From contig JAHLEZ010000045.1 of NCBI GenBank assembly GCA_020726505.1, forward strand, positions 248,001 through 312,000: DNA of 64,000 bases, given 5' to 3'. Below the pieces are notes generated by a model. The model was not told the origin of the DNA. It saw only the letters and a list, made by a program, of their open reading frames with translations, and did no database searches. The stretch is from Leptodontidium sp. MPI-SDFR-AT-0119 (taxonomy: Eukaryota > Ascomycota > Leotiomycetes > Helotiales > Leptodontidiaceae). How positions within the stretch are numbered: the first letter of the stretch is position 1; each line of letters opens with the position of its first letter. Below are positions 10,691 to 22,034 of this stretch, piece after piece. Made by a program: the position numbers and the translations under genes.

Positions 10691-12401
10691 ATGGAGAAAT
10701 CACCTCTGCCTCAGTTCGAAGAGATGGAGAATGTCAAGACCAACGATCTTATACGTAACGGTGGGATCCTTCTCGATATTGAAGGCAGAGATATCTCACT
10801 CAAGACTGCCAAAGATGGTCATGTAAGTCCTCTGAGATCCGAAAAGTTCCAAGAGCCGAGGGGCAACCTTGACTGACATTTTGGCAGACTATTTTGGTTC
10901 CGCAGCCTTCAGACAACCCAGAAGATCCAGTGAACTGGTCGCAGACGAAGAAACACCTCATTCTCCTCACCATTGCATGGGGTGCGCTCTGTGCAGATTT
11001 CACCTCCGCAGCGCCGATTCCATGCATCTTCCTCCAGGGTGCGGAGTGGCACATCAATCCCAACAGAGTCAATTATGCCAACAACTTGAACGTCCTCATG
11101 ATGTATGTATCTACAATCACCTACTTGACTACTTGAAGAGCGAAACTGACAACCGCAGGGGTATTGGTGGCCTTCTCTGGATCCCAATGATCTCATTCTG
11201 GGGTCGTGCTCCAGTCTTGTTCTGGACATGTATCTGCGGCACCCTTCTCACCATCGGAGCGACCTTGGCTCCTAATTTCGAAGTCTACTACGGCATGCGA
11301 GCAACCATGGGATTATTCCTCACAGCACCCCAAACAATCTCCATCGCCTACATCAAAGACATATTCTTCTTTCACGAGCACGCGAGGAAGATTGGACTGT
11401 GGGCTTCTCTTTACATATCGTCCCCATATCTTGGACCTCTGCTTGGGAATTTCATCGTCGGTGGTACTGGGAAATGGGAAGATGTACTGTGGATGTGTGT
11501 TGGAGTTTGCTGCTTACAACTTGTCCTTATTGTTCTTTTCCTGGACGAGTCTTACTACAACCGGACGATTCCTGCTGAAGGACAACCGCCTCGTGGGTCT
11601 CGGCTCATGCGCATCACGGGAGTCTGGCAGATCAAAAACCATACCGGTTATTTCTACACATTAACAGGAGCTTTGGGACGTTTGGCAGCCACGATCACAA
11701 AACCTGCTCTGCTCTTACTTCTCCTCGGCTAGTAAGTCATTATCTCAATAGAAGTCTCGAGGAAAGCAAATACTGACAAGCACAGCTTCATGACATTCAT
11801 GTGGTCCATCGGGATCAACATCACAACCTCCATCCTCTTCGCAACTCCCCAAGCCTTCGGCGGCTACGGATTCTCGCCAACCTCAGTCGGTTATCTGTAC
11901 TTCACACCCATCGTCGCCGTCATCATCGGCGAGATCTTCGGCCACTTCTTCAACGACTACCTAGCACACCGCTACATCCACAAACACAAAGGTGTATTCG
12001 AGCCAGAAGTTCGTCTGACGATGATCTACCTCTCCAGCATTTTCATGGTCCCCGGTCTTATCCTCCTGGGCTTTGCGCTGGCGCAACACATGCATTATGG
12101 GGTTATTGTTGTTGGATGGGGATCCTTCACTATAGGCGTTATGTTGGCTAGTGTTGCTGTTACGACGTATGCTATTGATAGCTATCCTAATGCTCCCGGG
12201 GAGGTCTCGGGATTCATCAACTTCATGAGAGTTATTGGGGGCTTTACGGTTGGGTATTATCAGCAACCCTGGGGTGCGAAGGTTGGGTATGATACTAGTT
12301 TTGGGACGCAGGCTGCGATTTGTGCACTTTCGCTTGTGCCGATTGCGGCTTTGCATCGGTATGGTAAGCTTTTGAGGTTTAAGGGGAAGGAGATTAAGTA
12401 G
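10691..12401 (+). CDS. MFS transporter (DHA1-like, 12 TM)
   Basis: Four exons (10691-10822, 10888-11102, 11159-11731, 11786-12401) encode 511 residues. After a polar N-terminal tail comes the fungal DHA-type signature 'DNPEDPVNWSQTKK', which marks the entry to TM1. Successive hydrophobic spans follow, with 'GRAPVLFWTC' in the TM2-TM3 loop position and 'YGMRATMGLFLTAPQTISIAYIKDIFF' around TM4-TM5. A charged central loop follows 'FLDESYY', and then six more spans. Proteins of this group are plasma-membrane proton antiporters for drugs, metabolites or polyamines. As the last gene of the cluster-like block it may export or import the pathway compound (inference). The start at 10691 is chosen because the upstream in-frame stretch lacks family character. 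Confidence 0.88.
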
Positions 12402-13706
12402 AGAAGAGTTGGGGAGATTCGAACTTGTCATTTTCTTGTCGTACAGTACAGCAAGCAGAGAGGAGATTCGTTTTGTACTTAAGGTTACAATTGAAAAGAG
12501 AACTTAGCGACTGTCGCCAGATTTGGTCGACACTTGAATTGATATGTCACCCCTACAGTGCTACTGTTCTCAAGTTCACCTCGCTTCACGCATATTGATA
12601 ATTTTATTTGTATTCCCTAGCTGGACATAGTACCGAACGACGACCTATAAAATTTCTTATTAAAAACCAAGAATCAATAAACTCCTCCAACCTTCCAACG
12701 AACCTGCCTCTGAACCAGTCCGCGTCTCGTTTCGCGTGCATAAACATCACGTGTGGGCTAGCGTCTTGGCTGGGATTCCAAGCAATTTTCCCAAGTATTT
12801 TATTCCAACCTTTCTCAGCGTCAATCATTGCACTTCTTCACACACAATTATTACACTCTCCCTCAAACCATCTTCTTATATCAAGTTCCCGACTTCCACA
12901 TTCTTTCAGTTCGGGTCAGGCTTACGACGATCTCCAATTGGAACCGACGGTTTAGTACCCACAGAATTCGTCAGCTCCAGCCAGCCGTGGACGGACCGAG
13001 TGGTCTTCTCTTCATCATCCATCCCGTACCTCAGCCCCGTAGGTGGAGTGGTATTATGTATCTCGATGAGAGGCATTTCTCCAAATATTTCGATCGATTA
13101 GCTCAGATCATTGAACATAGACGCGCCCTCGAGGCCGTTGGTTGAAAGCATCACAGGGCGTGTCAAACATCAGCACTTGAACTTGTCTCGAATGGTGGAA
13201 GCAAGGTACTCGAGTAGGCGATCATAACCTCCCTCCACATCAGCCACGCCAAGACGCGTACTCTTCTCCTCCCAAGATCTCCCCTTCGAGTTCGGACGTG
13301 AAGCATCCACCGCCGCACTGGGCGTCGCCTCAGTTTCAGCTACAAACTCTATGCCAAGATCAGCCTAGGGGCAGCCCCAAAAAGATGGGAATCTCCACTA
13401 CGGGAACCAAGCTTCCAGTCTATCTCTGATGTGACAGGCCATCCTTACCAGATCGACAACATCGCCACGTAACGAAGTCCGGAAGGTAAGGGCTAAAGTA
13501 CCATCCAGTCTAATACATATGGATGAAATGTCCCTCATAGCAAGTCTCCTGGTCTTTGCTTTGTTTTGTCTTGCTTCCGTCAACTCTCTCATTGCCCTTT
13601 AGTACATTCCTTTTGTTAAGATACCCTAGCCATCCCTTGCTTCATTTCTCTCTCAGTCCCCTCATTATTTCCTTTCTTCTCCAGCAGTCGATCTTTCTTT
13701 TCTCCC
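12402..13706. other. Long intergenic region
   Basis: About 1.3 kb without a supported gene. Short frames on both strands (for example minus 12604-12828 and plus 12608-12955) overlap one another and show no family motif. The last 150 bp before 13707 are T/C-rich, as in a promoter and 5' leader. Confidence 0.45.
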
Positions 13707-14781
13707 ATGTTCAAACTCGCCGCAATCATGGCAGGATGGCAAGCACCGGGTCGTAAGAACCAATTCGTAACCAATTGGGCAATCCTTCTGCTAATATTCT
13801 TCCTCGTCATGTATTGCGTGTAAGCTCCCCCCATTCCACCTCTTCCACACAGGAACCTAACCTCTCCAGATCCTGGAATGACCTCCAATACTCCCTACCC
13901 AGCTTCAAATCCACCAGCACGACCGTCCTCCCTTCCTCTCCATACGATCTTCGCAAACTCGCCTTCCTCGTCGAAACCAGACCTCTCCCCCACCTCCCCG
14001 CGCTCTTCACACACATGATGACGATAATCCCTCCCGAATGGACATTCAAATTCATGGGCTCACCCGTAGCCCTCGCATTCATGCGAGCATCACCCACAAT
14101 CGCCCGATTCGAAGCGTCCGGAAAACTGCAATTCCTCGATATCCCCTCCAACTATTCGCTCTCGAACCGCGAGACTATCTCGCAGATGTTTACCGATCCG
14201 CACCTCTACCGCGACATCCTCGCGCCAGCCGAGCATTTACTAGTCTGGCAGCCCGATAGTATATTCTGCGCGAATGCACCGACTACATTGAATGATTTCC
14301 TGCAGTGGGATTGGATTGGCGCGCCGTGGTCGAAGACTGCTGAGTATGGAGGGAATGGAGGATTGAGTCTGCGGAAAGTGTCGAGGATTATGGATGTGCT
14401 AGGGAATAAGACGAGGAAGAATGGAGATGGTGCGTTGGAGGATCTGTGGATGGTGCAGAGATTGCATGAGTTGGATGGGAATGTCATGCCAGGTGCGAAT
14501 ATTAGTAAGACGTTTAGTGTGGAGAGTGTATGGGATGACAGGCCGTTGGGATATCATATTGGCTGGTTGGGGGTGCATCATGAACAGGTATGGAATCTCC
14601 CCCGCTTCTCGCAATGATGGTTCTTGGAGGGCTGGGTTTGGAATGAAGTAACTTTGCTAATGAAGAGCAGATTTGGGATGATCAGAGTCAAGTCGATCAC
14701 ATTATGGAATATTGCCCGGAAGTCAAGATGATTCTGGGTATGAAATTAGACAATGACAAGCCAGCTGGCATTCCTCGTTAA
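13707..14781 (+). CDS. DUF5672-type membrane-anchored glycosyltransferase-like protein
   Basis: Three exons (13707-13819, 13870-14587, 14671-14781) give 313 residues. A type II signal anchor lies at about residues 22-38 (WAILLLIFFLVMYCV), so the body should face the Golgi/ER lumen. Then 'AFLVETRPLPHLPALFTHMMTIIPPEW' opens a GT-A-like domain. 'LVWQPDSIF' and 'DFLQWDWIGAPW' are the most recognisable DUF5672 motifs, followed by 'GGNGGLSLR' and 'LEDLWMVQRL'. Members are found in fungi and bacterial capsule loci and are thought to be glycosyltransferases; no substrate is known to me. The last exon ends with 'IWDDQSQVDHIMEYCPEVKMIL'. Splice phases (2, 0) agree throughout. Confidence 0.82.
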
Positions 14782-15620
14782 TCTGTCTATTGGATTTCCT
14801 CGTGCACATCAATTTCAAGGCCAATAGGGCTGGGAGCACTTACAGAATTCTCAGCTCTGCTTCTGCTCCGGCTAAGTCTCTGGGAGTGACGAAAGCTCCA
14901 GAAGAGAAGCAGGTGACACAACCCAGCACGGTCGACCCAGAAATAGAGTAAAAGTACAAGAGAGATAACCGCTATTCAAGACGCTCATGGGCAGCCAATA
15001 CACCGACCAGCCAGCATCAATACGAACTTCCCAAGCTCACTGTGGGTGAATTCATGGCAGGCACAATACATGGAGCGGGAAGCACCGGTAAATACCATCC
15101 ATTCCATATCCAACAAGGAAATTCCCTTAGGTAAGATGAGTCCTGCTATCTCCAGTCCCAACTCGACTTTGCCTTTTTTTAATATCTGCCCAGAAATATG
15201 AGTCAATCTCGACGAGTGAATTGGCTCCTGACCACATGCAGTGATAGCAAAATGTAACTTGAAGCCAATCCAGAAGATACTCAGCATAAAACCACCTCGG
15301 CGAACACTCGCAAGCAGTAAACCAAACAAGAAGTAGGCTATTCCTTCTATCGAATCGAGCCGACATCGATGGATAGCACACCGTCAAATCGTTCGCAATA
15401 CTCGGTGAATGTTCCCATCTAGCTGGCTATACGAATGCACAGCAGTTCAGTGGAAGGCATACCCTGGCTATCCTCGAGCCAAGTAGACGTATCAAAGAAT
15501 CTGGTCGGTTGGAATGATAATTGAAAGCAACTAGGTAGCAGGTTGGGACCGAATTCCTTCTTTGCTCCCTCGTCCCAAAAAACATAGATTTCAAGAGGGG
15601 CAAGTCACAGAAACCGATGT
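14782..15620. other. Convergent intergenic region
   Basis: About 840 bp between converging genes. Small frames on the minus strand have no motif. I see no repeat or structured element. Confidence 0.45.
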
Positions 15621-16526
15621 TCAAAAATCCTTAAAATACTTTCTCCTCACCCTCTCCATTTCCAGCTCCTCTTCCCTTGGTTCCAAAAACTTATCAACCT
15701 CTGCCCTCCAAAACTCATCATACGGATTGACATGCCATGCACTAGTATATTCCCAGTATTCTGGCCACCACCCCGCAGTTTCCCAATCAATAATCCCAAC
15801 AACCTCGTCTCCTCGAACAATAATGTTCATAGTATTCAAATCCCCGTGTGTGAATATTGGCTTGCTGGAAGATTGGTTATGCCGCTCCACAAGCCTGTTC
15901 GCTTCAGGCACATTACTATTCCCGCCTTCGTAGCCTTCGCGCAGATATTTGTGGAAATCTAGTACCGTATCAAACGGCCCATGATACGATCCCCCAGGTA
16001 GCCGACCATCAAACAATGGTCTGCCTGCGACATTCGATATTCCTTGACCAGAAGGACAGGGAATTTGCCGCATCTGATCGACCATGTTCTTGATCTGTGC
16101 CAGTACCTTCTCTTTGGATTCTGCACTTCGTTCCAGCTAGTTCTCTCGCAGGATGTGTCCTTGCACCCGCTCCATTAATATATACTTGCATCCTTTCCGC
16201 TCAAAGGCGCAGTACACCCTGGAAACGGGAATTAAGGTGTGCTTGGCGATTAATTGCATCGTCGCTGCTTCGGCGGGCAGTTTCAATGTCCCGAGTTTGA
16301 TGCAGAGGGATTTTGAAAGCATCAGGACGGGGCCATGGCGGGGCAGAATACGGTTCAAAAGTCGCAAGGTCGCGAGCACGAAGAATCGTCGAAGGGGAGT
16401 GTCGTTGATACTGAGGCTTGGCTTAGACAGAATGCTTTTGGGCGATAGCACCGGAGCAATAATGGGATTCCTTTCACTCATGACTTTCATTGAAGGATCC
16501 TGGATGCATATACACATATCTATCAT
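15621..16526 (-). pseudogene. Aminoglycoside phosphotransferase-fold kinase, broken by an in-frame TAG
   Basis: One continuous minus-strand frame of 302 codons encodes a fungal APH/choline-kinase-fold protein, interrupted only by TAG at 16139-16137 (codon 130 from the ATG at 16526). Before the stop lie the N-lobe and hinge: 'LSKSLCIKLG', 'EAATMQLIAKHTLIPVSRVY' and 'YILMERVQGHILREN'. After it, in the same frame, come 'LERSAESKEKVLAQIKNMVDQMRQIP', the catalytic loop 'THGDLNTMNII' and the metal-binding 'GIIDWETAGWWPEYWE'. Relatives usually have Trp at the stop position (G-x-x-L-x-x-x-W), so a TGG-to-TAG change fits best. All catalytic residues survive, which points to a recent nonsense mutation, a sequencing error, or readthrough of TAG-C. 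The only GT...TAG pair there would give a 30-bp intron, too short. The substrate is unknown and the exact start uncertain. Confidence 0.75.
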
Positions 16527-18051
16527 AGGGGGTGGGAGGATTTGGACTGAGAGCTCGTCGAACGAACCCGTGCGGCGTGGCGTCTGTTGAAGTTGACCAG
16601 CGGCAGAGACAAACAAGCGAGGACTGTAGAAGCGCTAACTATATTTGGGCCAAGTAGCGATTGATTGGGTAGTAGATGCCGCTTGTGGTGCTTATTGAAC
16701 TTTCTTCCTAATATTAGCCTTTTGAGCATGAGCTAGTCGAGTCTCATCATCTTTTTCTTTACTTTCCCCAAAAAATAATTGAAGAAGAAGAGAAGCCTTC
16801 TCTTACTCACTACTGGAACACAAATCGTACTAACTTGCACGTATGAATCGTGATACACCAAGTAGTACTGTCAATCTGGAAACGAAGTAGGATTCTGCAG
16901 AGTTCTTGACGGAAAATATCTATCTGGAAGTGAAGTTCTGACAAGACGCAGCCACTTAGCACTCTCGATACCCGTCGAAAGACCGCGTTTCGCGAATAGG
17001 AAATTTTCCAGAATTACTCGTAGCGACCGAATTCCTGCTAGACTCAAAATTCAAATGTATTCCTACACTAGGATAAAGTCCTTGGTCTCAAGTTGGTCAC
17101 TTTCAACGAGGAAATTGGACACAGTATAGGAGCCGCGCCTGTATCTGCATTCAATAGAGCAGTTTAAGGATTTCAAAAATTTACAAAGGTGCTGAAAGAA
17201 GCATCAATTGCAAGTACCTGACTGGTTCCGGGCTTTTGGTGTGATTTGAGAGTTCCAAAAGTTAGAAAAAACATTGATGGTTAGCCGGGATGTAGCAATG
17301 GCTGCAACAATTGGCGTAGCGGTGATACCGTGATGTGAAGTAGGTAGACATCCTACAAATCATAACAGTTGCTGCAGTACTACCTATTGTACTACTTGAA
17401 GCTGAGCAACAGACTCGGTTATTTTATATTGACTACCTGTTTCAGGGCCTATCTAGTCAAGCTTTCGCAACCCGACCTTCAATCTCGGAACGCATTCCGT
17501 ATACCGTGGATTCATACATGGTTCGAGATACTAGCATCTGATATATAGAAGCTTAACAGAGTCTCCGCAGAAAATTGACTTATCAACCCACAGAAGCCAG
17601 TTGAAACACTCTGGGCGCGTGACAGTAAATTAAGAGAGGCTTTTTTGACTTTCCCTACGCCCTCGCTTGAGCCCCTGCCAAGCGAATCGAGGATTAGCGC
17701 GTCTTTACCCTTGTAAAGCGGCAGCACAAGACCACGAGGTCTACGACCTGCATACAGCCGCCGCCCATCCTTCATTACAAGAGTCTTCAGGATATCAAAA
17801 ATGCATCCGCCTCTAACAAGACACCACGGATGCTGCAGACCTTACAGCAATATATACAACCCCAATTCCAAGCCATTCCAGCATCTACGGATCAAGAGAA
17901 TTGAGACAAGACACCTCGCAACGTCGTGAACTCACATGCCATTGACAATCTCGTCTATCCAGCTCTTCTGCAAAATCCGATAAACTTGAAATCACCCTAT
18001 CAATCTCATTCACAAGGTTGTTCTGGATCCTCTTACTCATTATCGCACGAA
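16527..18051. other. Long intergenic region
   Basis: About 1.5 kb without a supported gene. The frame of the ankyrin protein stays open upstream to about 17926 but has no ATG there. An inverted CGGAACGCATTCCG lies near 17487-17500. No transposon ends were recognised. Confidence 0.45.
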
Positions 18052-19035
18052 ATGTCGTCCCGTAATTTCGATAAAGACAGACCAGTAGAAAATATATCCA
18101 CAACCACAGGCTACTGTTCCGACCCGACAATCGGCGACTGCCTCGAAGAAGTCGAAGAAGAAGACCGCTGGACAGACCTCCAACTCGCATCTCGAGACGG
18201 CGACCTCCCAACAATCGAACGTCTCCTCTCCGACCCCTCAACAAACATCAACGCACCACCAATAGGATGGTACGGTCAAAACGCTCTTCAAGCGGCATGT
18301 GCACAAGGTCACATCTCAGTCGTTGAGCGATTGATTGCAGCAGGAGCAGATGTAAATGCAGCGGGAGATTTCAACCGTCCGCGAACGGCTTTACAGATTG
18401 CTGCTGTGTCCGGCAATGTTGAGATTGTGGATATGCTTCTCGCAGCTGGCGCGGAAGTCAATGTGCCAGCAGCGAAATATAATGGTCGGACAGCTCTGCA
18501 AGCTGCTTCTGAAGGAGGCCATCTATCAGTGGTAGAGAAGTTACTCGCTATAGGAGCTGCTGTCAATGCACCTGGTGCCCACTACGGAGGATTAACAGCG
18601 CTGCAAGCTTCTTGTTCGCCATCAAGTAACATCTCTGTCGTCCGCACGCTGCTCTCTGCAGGTGCAAATGTCAATGCACCTCCTTCTCGATATTTTGGCT
18701 TGACGGCTCTGCAGAATTCTTCGCTTCACGGACATCTGGATATTGTGAATGAGCTGCTGGATCATGGCACCGATGTGAATGCTCCTGGGGCGTATAATGG
18801 CGGAGGGACAGCTCTGCTTGCTGCTGCCGAGTGTGGATATGCTGAGATTGTAAAGAGATTGCTTGATGCTGGGGCCAATGTGGAAGCTGTTTCGGGTCAG
18901 AAGAAACAAACGGCTTTGCAAGCTGCGGCGGCTAATCGACATGGTGAAGTTTTTGTTCTTCTTGAAGATGCCGAGGAGGTGGCAAACACGGAAAAGAGAG
19001 ACAGACGGCTGTCCGCTGTACTGAATTCTCCTTGA
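18052..19035 (+). CDS. Ankyrin-repeat protein
   Basis: A single exon from the first in-frame ATG encodes 327 residues. After an acidic N-terminus ('CLEEVEEEDRWTDL') there are about eight ankyrin repeats, each with the T/N-ALQ-A-A helix start, 'G-x-x-x-V/I-V-x-x-L-L-x-A-G-A' and a 'VNAP' loop. The TPLH motif of classical repeats is replaced by 'TALQAA' throughout, a common fungal variant. The C-terminus ('EKRDRRLSAVLNSP') is short and charged. Ankyrin arrays bind other proteins; no catalytic domain is attached, so the partner is unknown. Repeats two to seven are very regular, suggesting internal duplication. An upstream exon adding NACHT or similar domains cannot be excluded, because the frame is open for 126 bp before the ATG. 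Confidence 0.8.
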   Translation: MSSRNFDKDRPVENISTTTGYCSDPTIGDCLEEVEEEDRWTDLQLASRDGDLPTIERLLSDPSTNINAPPIGWYGQNALQAACAQGHISVVERLIAAGADVNAAGDFNRPRTALQIAAVSGNVEIVDMLLAAGAEVNVPAAKYNGRTALQAASEGGHLSVVEKLLAIGAAVNAPGAHYGGLTALQASCSPSSNISVVRTLLSAGANVNAPPSRYFGLTALQNSSLHGHLDIVNELLDHGTDVNAPGAYNGGGTALLAAAECGYAEIVKRLLDAGANVEAVSGQKKQTALQAAAANRHGEVFVLLEDAEEVANTEKRDRRLSAVLNSP

Positions 19036-19379
19036 AAGGAGCCATTCGAATTAAGAGGGCGTTGAGAATGACAGCGAAGATTTAGTGATGGATATTGATT
19101 GCACTGTTGACGAAATTTGACATGGCCGGGCTTGGCACCGATTTCCTCAGGGAAGCATGGAAGATTCATCAGCAGTCCACGAAATGCCACGTTTACCCTG
19201 TTTTATGTAATTAATGGTTGTACAGTCTATCTACCGTCATGTGATAAGTAGCTATCGTAACTATGGCCCGCACCCAAAGAACACAGTTTGGAAGGTCTAT
19301 GGCCCAACTTGCTCGCTAAAAGCCCCTGAGCTAGCCGAGGGATGTCCACCACCCCACTCCACAATTAACTCATACTCCC
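19036..19379. other. Convergent intergenic region
   Basis: About 340 bp between two converging stops. Nothing recognisable. Confidence 0.45.
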
Positions 19380-21025
19380 CTACTGCCTGACAGTAGTCGC
19401 AAGCTTCTTCTCCCTATTCCAGAAATGGCGAAGGACAAACAACATACCCAGCATACAAACATCCAGGGCAATCGTCCAATTATACCCAATTAAGTACCTT
19501 GGCGCATCAACAGTCTTCCAAACACTATTTCTCAAGTCAGCTACACACCCTCTTACTAATATCCCGTTAAGTACTCACAACAATGGGAGCCAGGCTCCAA
19601 AAGTATTTCCAATAGTGTTCATCGCACTGATGACCAACGCCCTCTCTTCCGCACTCCCAGCACAGATCTCATTTGCCCACGCATAGATGATAGCCGCTAT
19701 CGCATCCGCGGTACCACTGAGAAAGAAAGCAAAGTACTTCAATCCAACTGGGACACTCCAGATCGCAAGCACCACACTCGCAAAAATATTAAGGACAGCA
19801 GTGACGGCAATGAGTGAGACTTTAGCATCATACGCATCGGCGATGATACCCCAGATGACACTAGAGACGATCGTCACAGCTGGAGAAACAGTTGTAATGG
19901 TATTGATAGACGAGACTGAATGCCCAGTCTCTTTCAACCAGATAGGTAGACCACTATTTGATGATACCCCATCAGCTTGCGAGAAGAAGAAAGCAAAGAG
20001 GACGAGGATGTAAAAGTGCCATCCCTGCAGAACCTTCTTGACGATAGCGACAGTGAGTGGTTTACTCGGCTCGCGATTCTCGGAAGCCATACGAGCACGG
20101 GCGAGAGTGATATCTTCAGGCGTCAGGAATCGAGTACTGGGTTTATCTGGCGTGCCAGGGAGGAGGAGAAAGCCGATGACTGCGATGGGAATTGTGCATG
20201 AGAAACAGATGATGTACAGCCATCTCCAGCCCTCGATGCCATGTTTACCGTTCAGGGAGTCGTACGCGCCGGCTTGGATGTAGCCTGAGCTCATACTGCC
20301 GACTTGGCTGGCGATAAAGAATAGTGCACCGCGGCGGTTCAACTCGGTGCGTTTGTACCAGCAGCCGAGATACCACTGTACGGCTGGGAAGAAGAAACCG
20401 CCGAGTGCGCCGACGAAGAAGCGGAATGCGTAGAGTTGATGTACGTTTGTCACTTTATATTGGACCAGCGTGAACACTCCCCAGAGGAGATCGGCTGCGG
20501 GGAGAAAGTAGTTGACGGGGAAGCGAGTCATCTGAGAGTTGTTAGACTTTCATCTTTGGAAGAGCAGGATCGAGAACTGACCAGCATCGTCAATGGGACT
20601 TGCATCACAATGAAGCCGACCCTGAAGTATATCAGCATCTTGTCACCAACATCTCAAAATTAGATGTGCACCCACATGTAAACGGTATTCAGATAATTCA
20701 GCTCATTTCCAAATAGCTTCAAATCCTCCTTCATTCCACTGACATATGCGGTACTCGTTGCCGACGAATCCAAGACTTTAGCCCAATAAGCTAAGAAAAC
20801 GAAGACCATGATCAATCCATCGAGTTTGAGAATCAATCTTCGTTCTTCTGGAGTATCTGTTGGCGAGAAGTATTGATACCATTTCTGACGCGGCAAGTCT
20901 GATTCATTGACGATGGGCGTTTGGACTGGACTCTCAGAAATCTTGACTGATTTGCTATCGGGGTATAAATTCAAGGGGATGGTGTTGCTGGGCGCAAGGA
21001 CCTTCTCATCTGGATATGAAACCAT
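19380..21025 (-). CDS. MFS anion:cation symporter (Dal5/Liz1-like permease)
   Basis: Four minus-strand exons (21025-20676, 20621-20582, 20531-19579, 19524-19380) give 495 residues. The second exon is only 40 nt and restores 'YMVGFIVMQVPLTML', the TM2 region. The N-terminal 'ERRLILKLDGLIMVFVFLAYWAKVLD' before TM1 and 'RFFVGALGGFFFPAVQWYLGCWYKRTELNRRGALFF' around TM4 are typical of the allantoate/pantothenate/vitamin permease (ACS) family. 'YAWANEICAGSAEERALVISAMNTIGN' and 'WKTVDAPRYLIGYNW' are close to the Liz1/Fen2 pantothenate branch. It should sit in the plasma membrane and import an organic anion with protons. Pantothenate is a reasonable guess but not proven. All introns are GT-AG with matching phases. 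Confidence 0.87.
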
Positions 21026-22034
21026 CGTGAGATTCTTAAAAAGTGATGAATCTCAAGTTATCGAGCCGTTCGAAGCAGATGAAGAGAGAAAAAAGAGAGG
21101 AGAAAACATTTAACGATAGACCAAACTACTCATAATATATGAAATCCACCCGCGGCGCAAATTGAGCCTCCACCCACTTTTGAGCCGCAAAGCTTTTCCC
21201 GTTTGGCGTTGTTACAACAAAGCTTAGATGGCGTGCTTGATGAATTTTACATAACATCCACCCCACTCTCGACCATTCTGCTGGAATGAGCTTGGTATCC
21301 ATAACAGACAGGTTGAACTTCGGTCTGCATAGTAGAAAACTTTTGGCGAATTTAAGTTAATTCAAACTTGCGGGTCCTCTATTTATTTCCCTAGCGGCGC
21401 GAAACAGCTGCATTCCAATGTTTACTTCGGACAAGTCAGCACACACACAGCCAACTGCGAGCTTAAAAGCCTCATTGATCCACTATTAACTGTAGCAGGT
21501 AAGAAAACCCACTAAAGCTTTAATGGATAAACCAATCCCCCCCCCCCCCCCCACCCAACCTTCCCTTCCCTTCCCTCAAATCCTGAATCCCGCCAAGCAC
21601 CGCTTCCAACCCACCACCTCTGACCTCCTTCGACAGGGAATGCCAGTATACTGGACTGCTGCTGTGCACAAGGAATGAACAACACAAAAGTATCGAAAGA
21701 TGGTGGTTGCTGAGCAGGAAGTACAATAAGAATGCCACATTAGTACTAAGAGACAAAATTTTGCGAACCAGACACGCAGTCAGACCGAGCAGAGGCGTGG
21801 AGATTCTATCCAGAGTAGACAACCCAAATCAAAACCCAAAAGACAACCCAAATCCACAAATACAGCACAACATCATCATCCATGCCAACAAAGCATGGAT
21901 ATCCGTGTTCCAACTGATCATCAAGAATCTCCTAGTAGAGACTTATCCCAAGAAGCAAACAAGCAAACTCACTAACAATAACAGACCAACCCGATAATCT
22001 TTCAAAAAGACATAACACACCATCATCACGCGCA
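21026..22034. other. Intergenic region with 16-nt poly-C run
   Basis: About 1 kb. It contains a homopolymer of 16 C at 21537-21552 and an A/C-rich stretch with repeated ACAACCCAAAT units around 21817-21850. No gene was supported; both neighbours are on the minus strand, so this is the promoter of the MFS gene and the 3' flank of the proline-rich gene. Confidence 0.5.
21537..21552 (+). repeat. Poly-C homopolymer (16 nt)
   Basis: Sixteen consecutive C on the plus strand. Length may vary between strains or reads. Confidence 0.9.

Noticed and set aside
12604..13145. Overlapping frames on both strands between the MFS and DUF5672 genes
   Set aside because: Several frames cover the same bases, none has splice-supported extension or recognisable motif.
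16137..16139. TAG in the APH-fold gene read as the end of an intron
   Set aside because: The only GT donor close enough gives about 30 bp, below the usual minimum, and the frame is the same on both sides of the stop.
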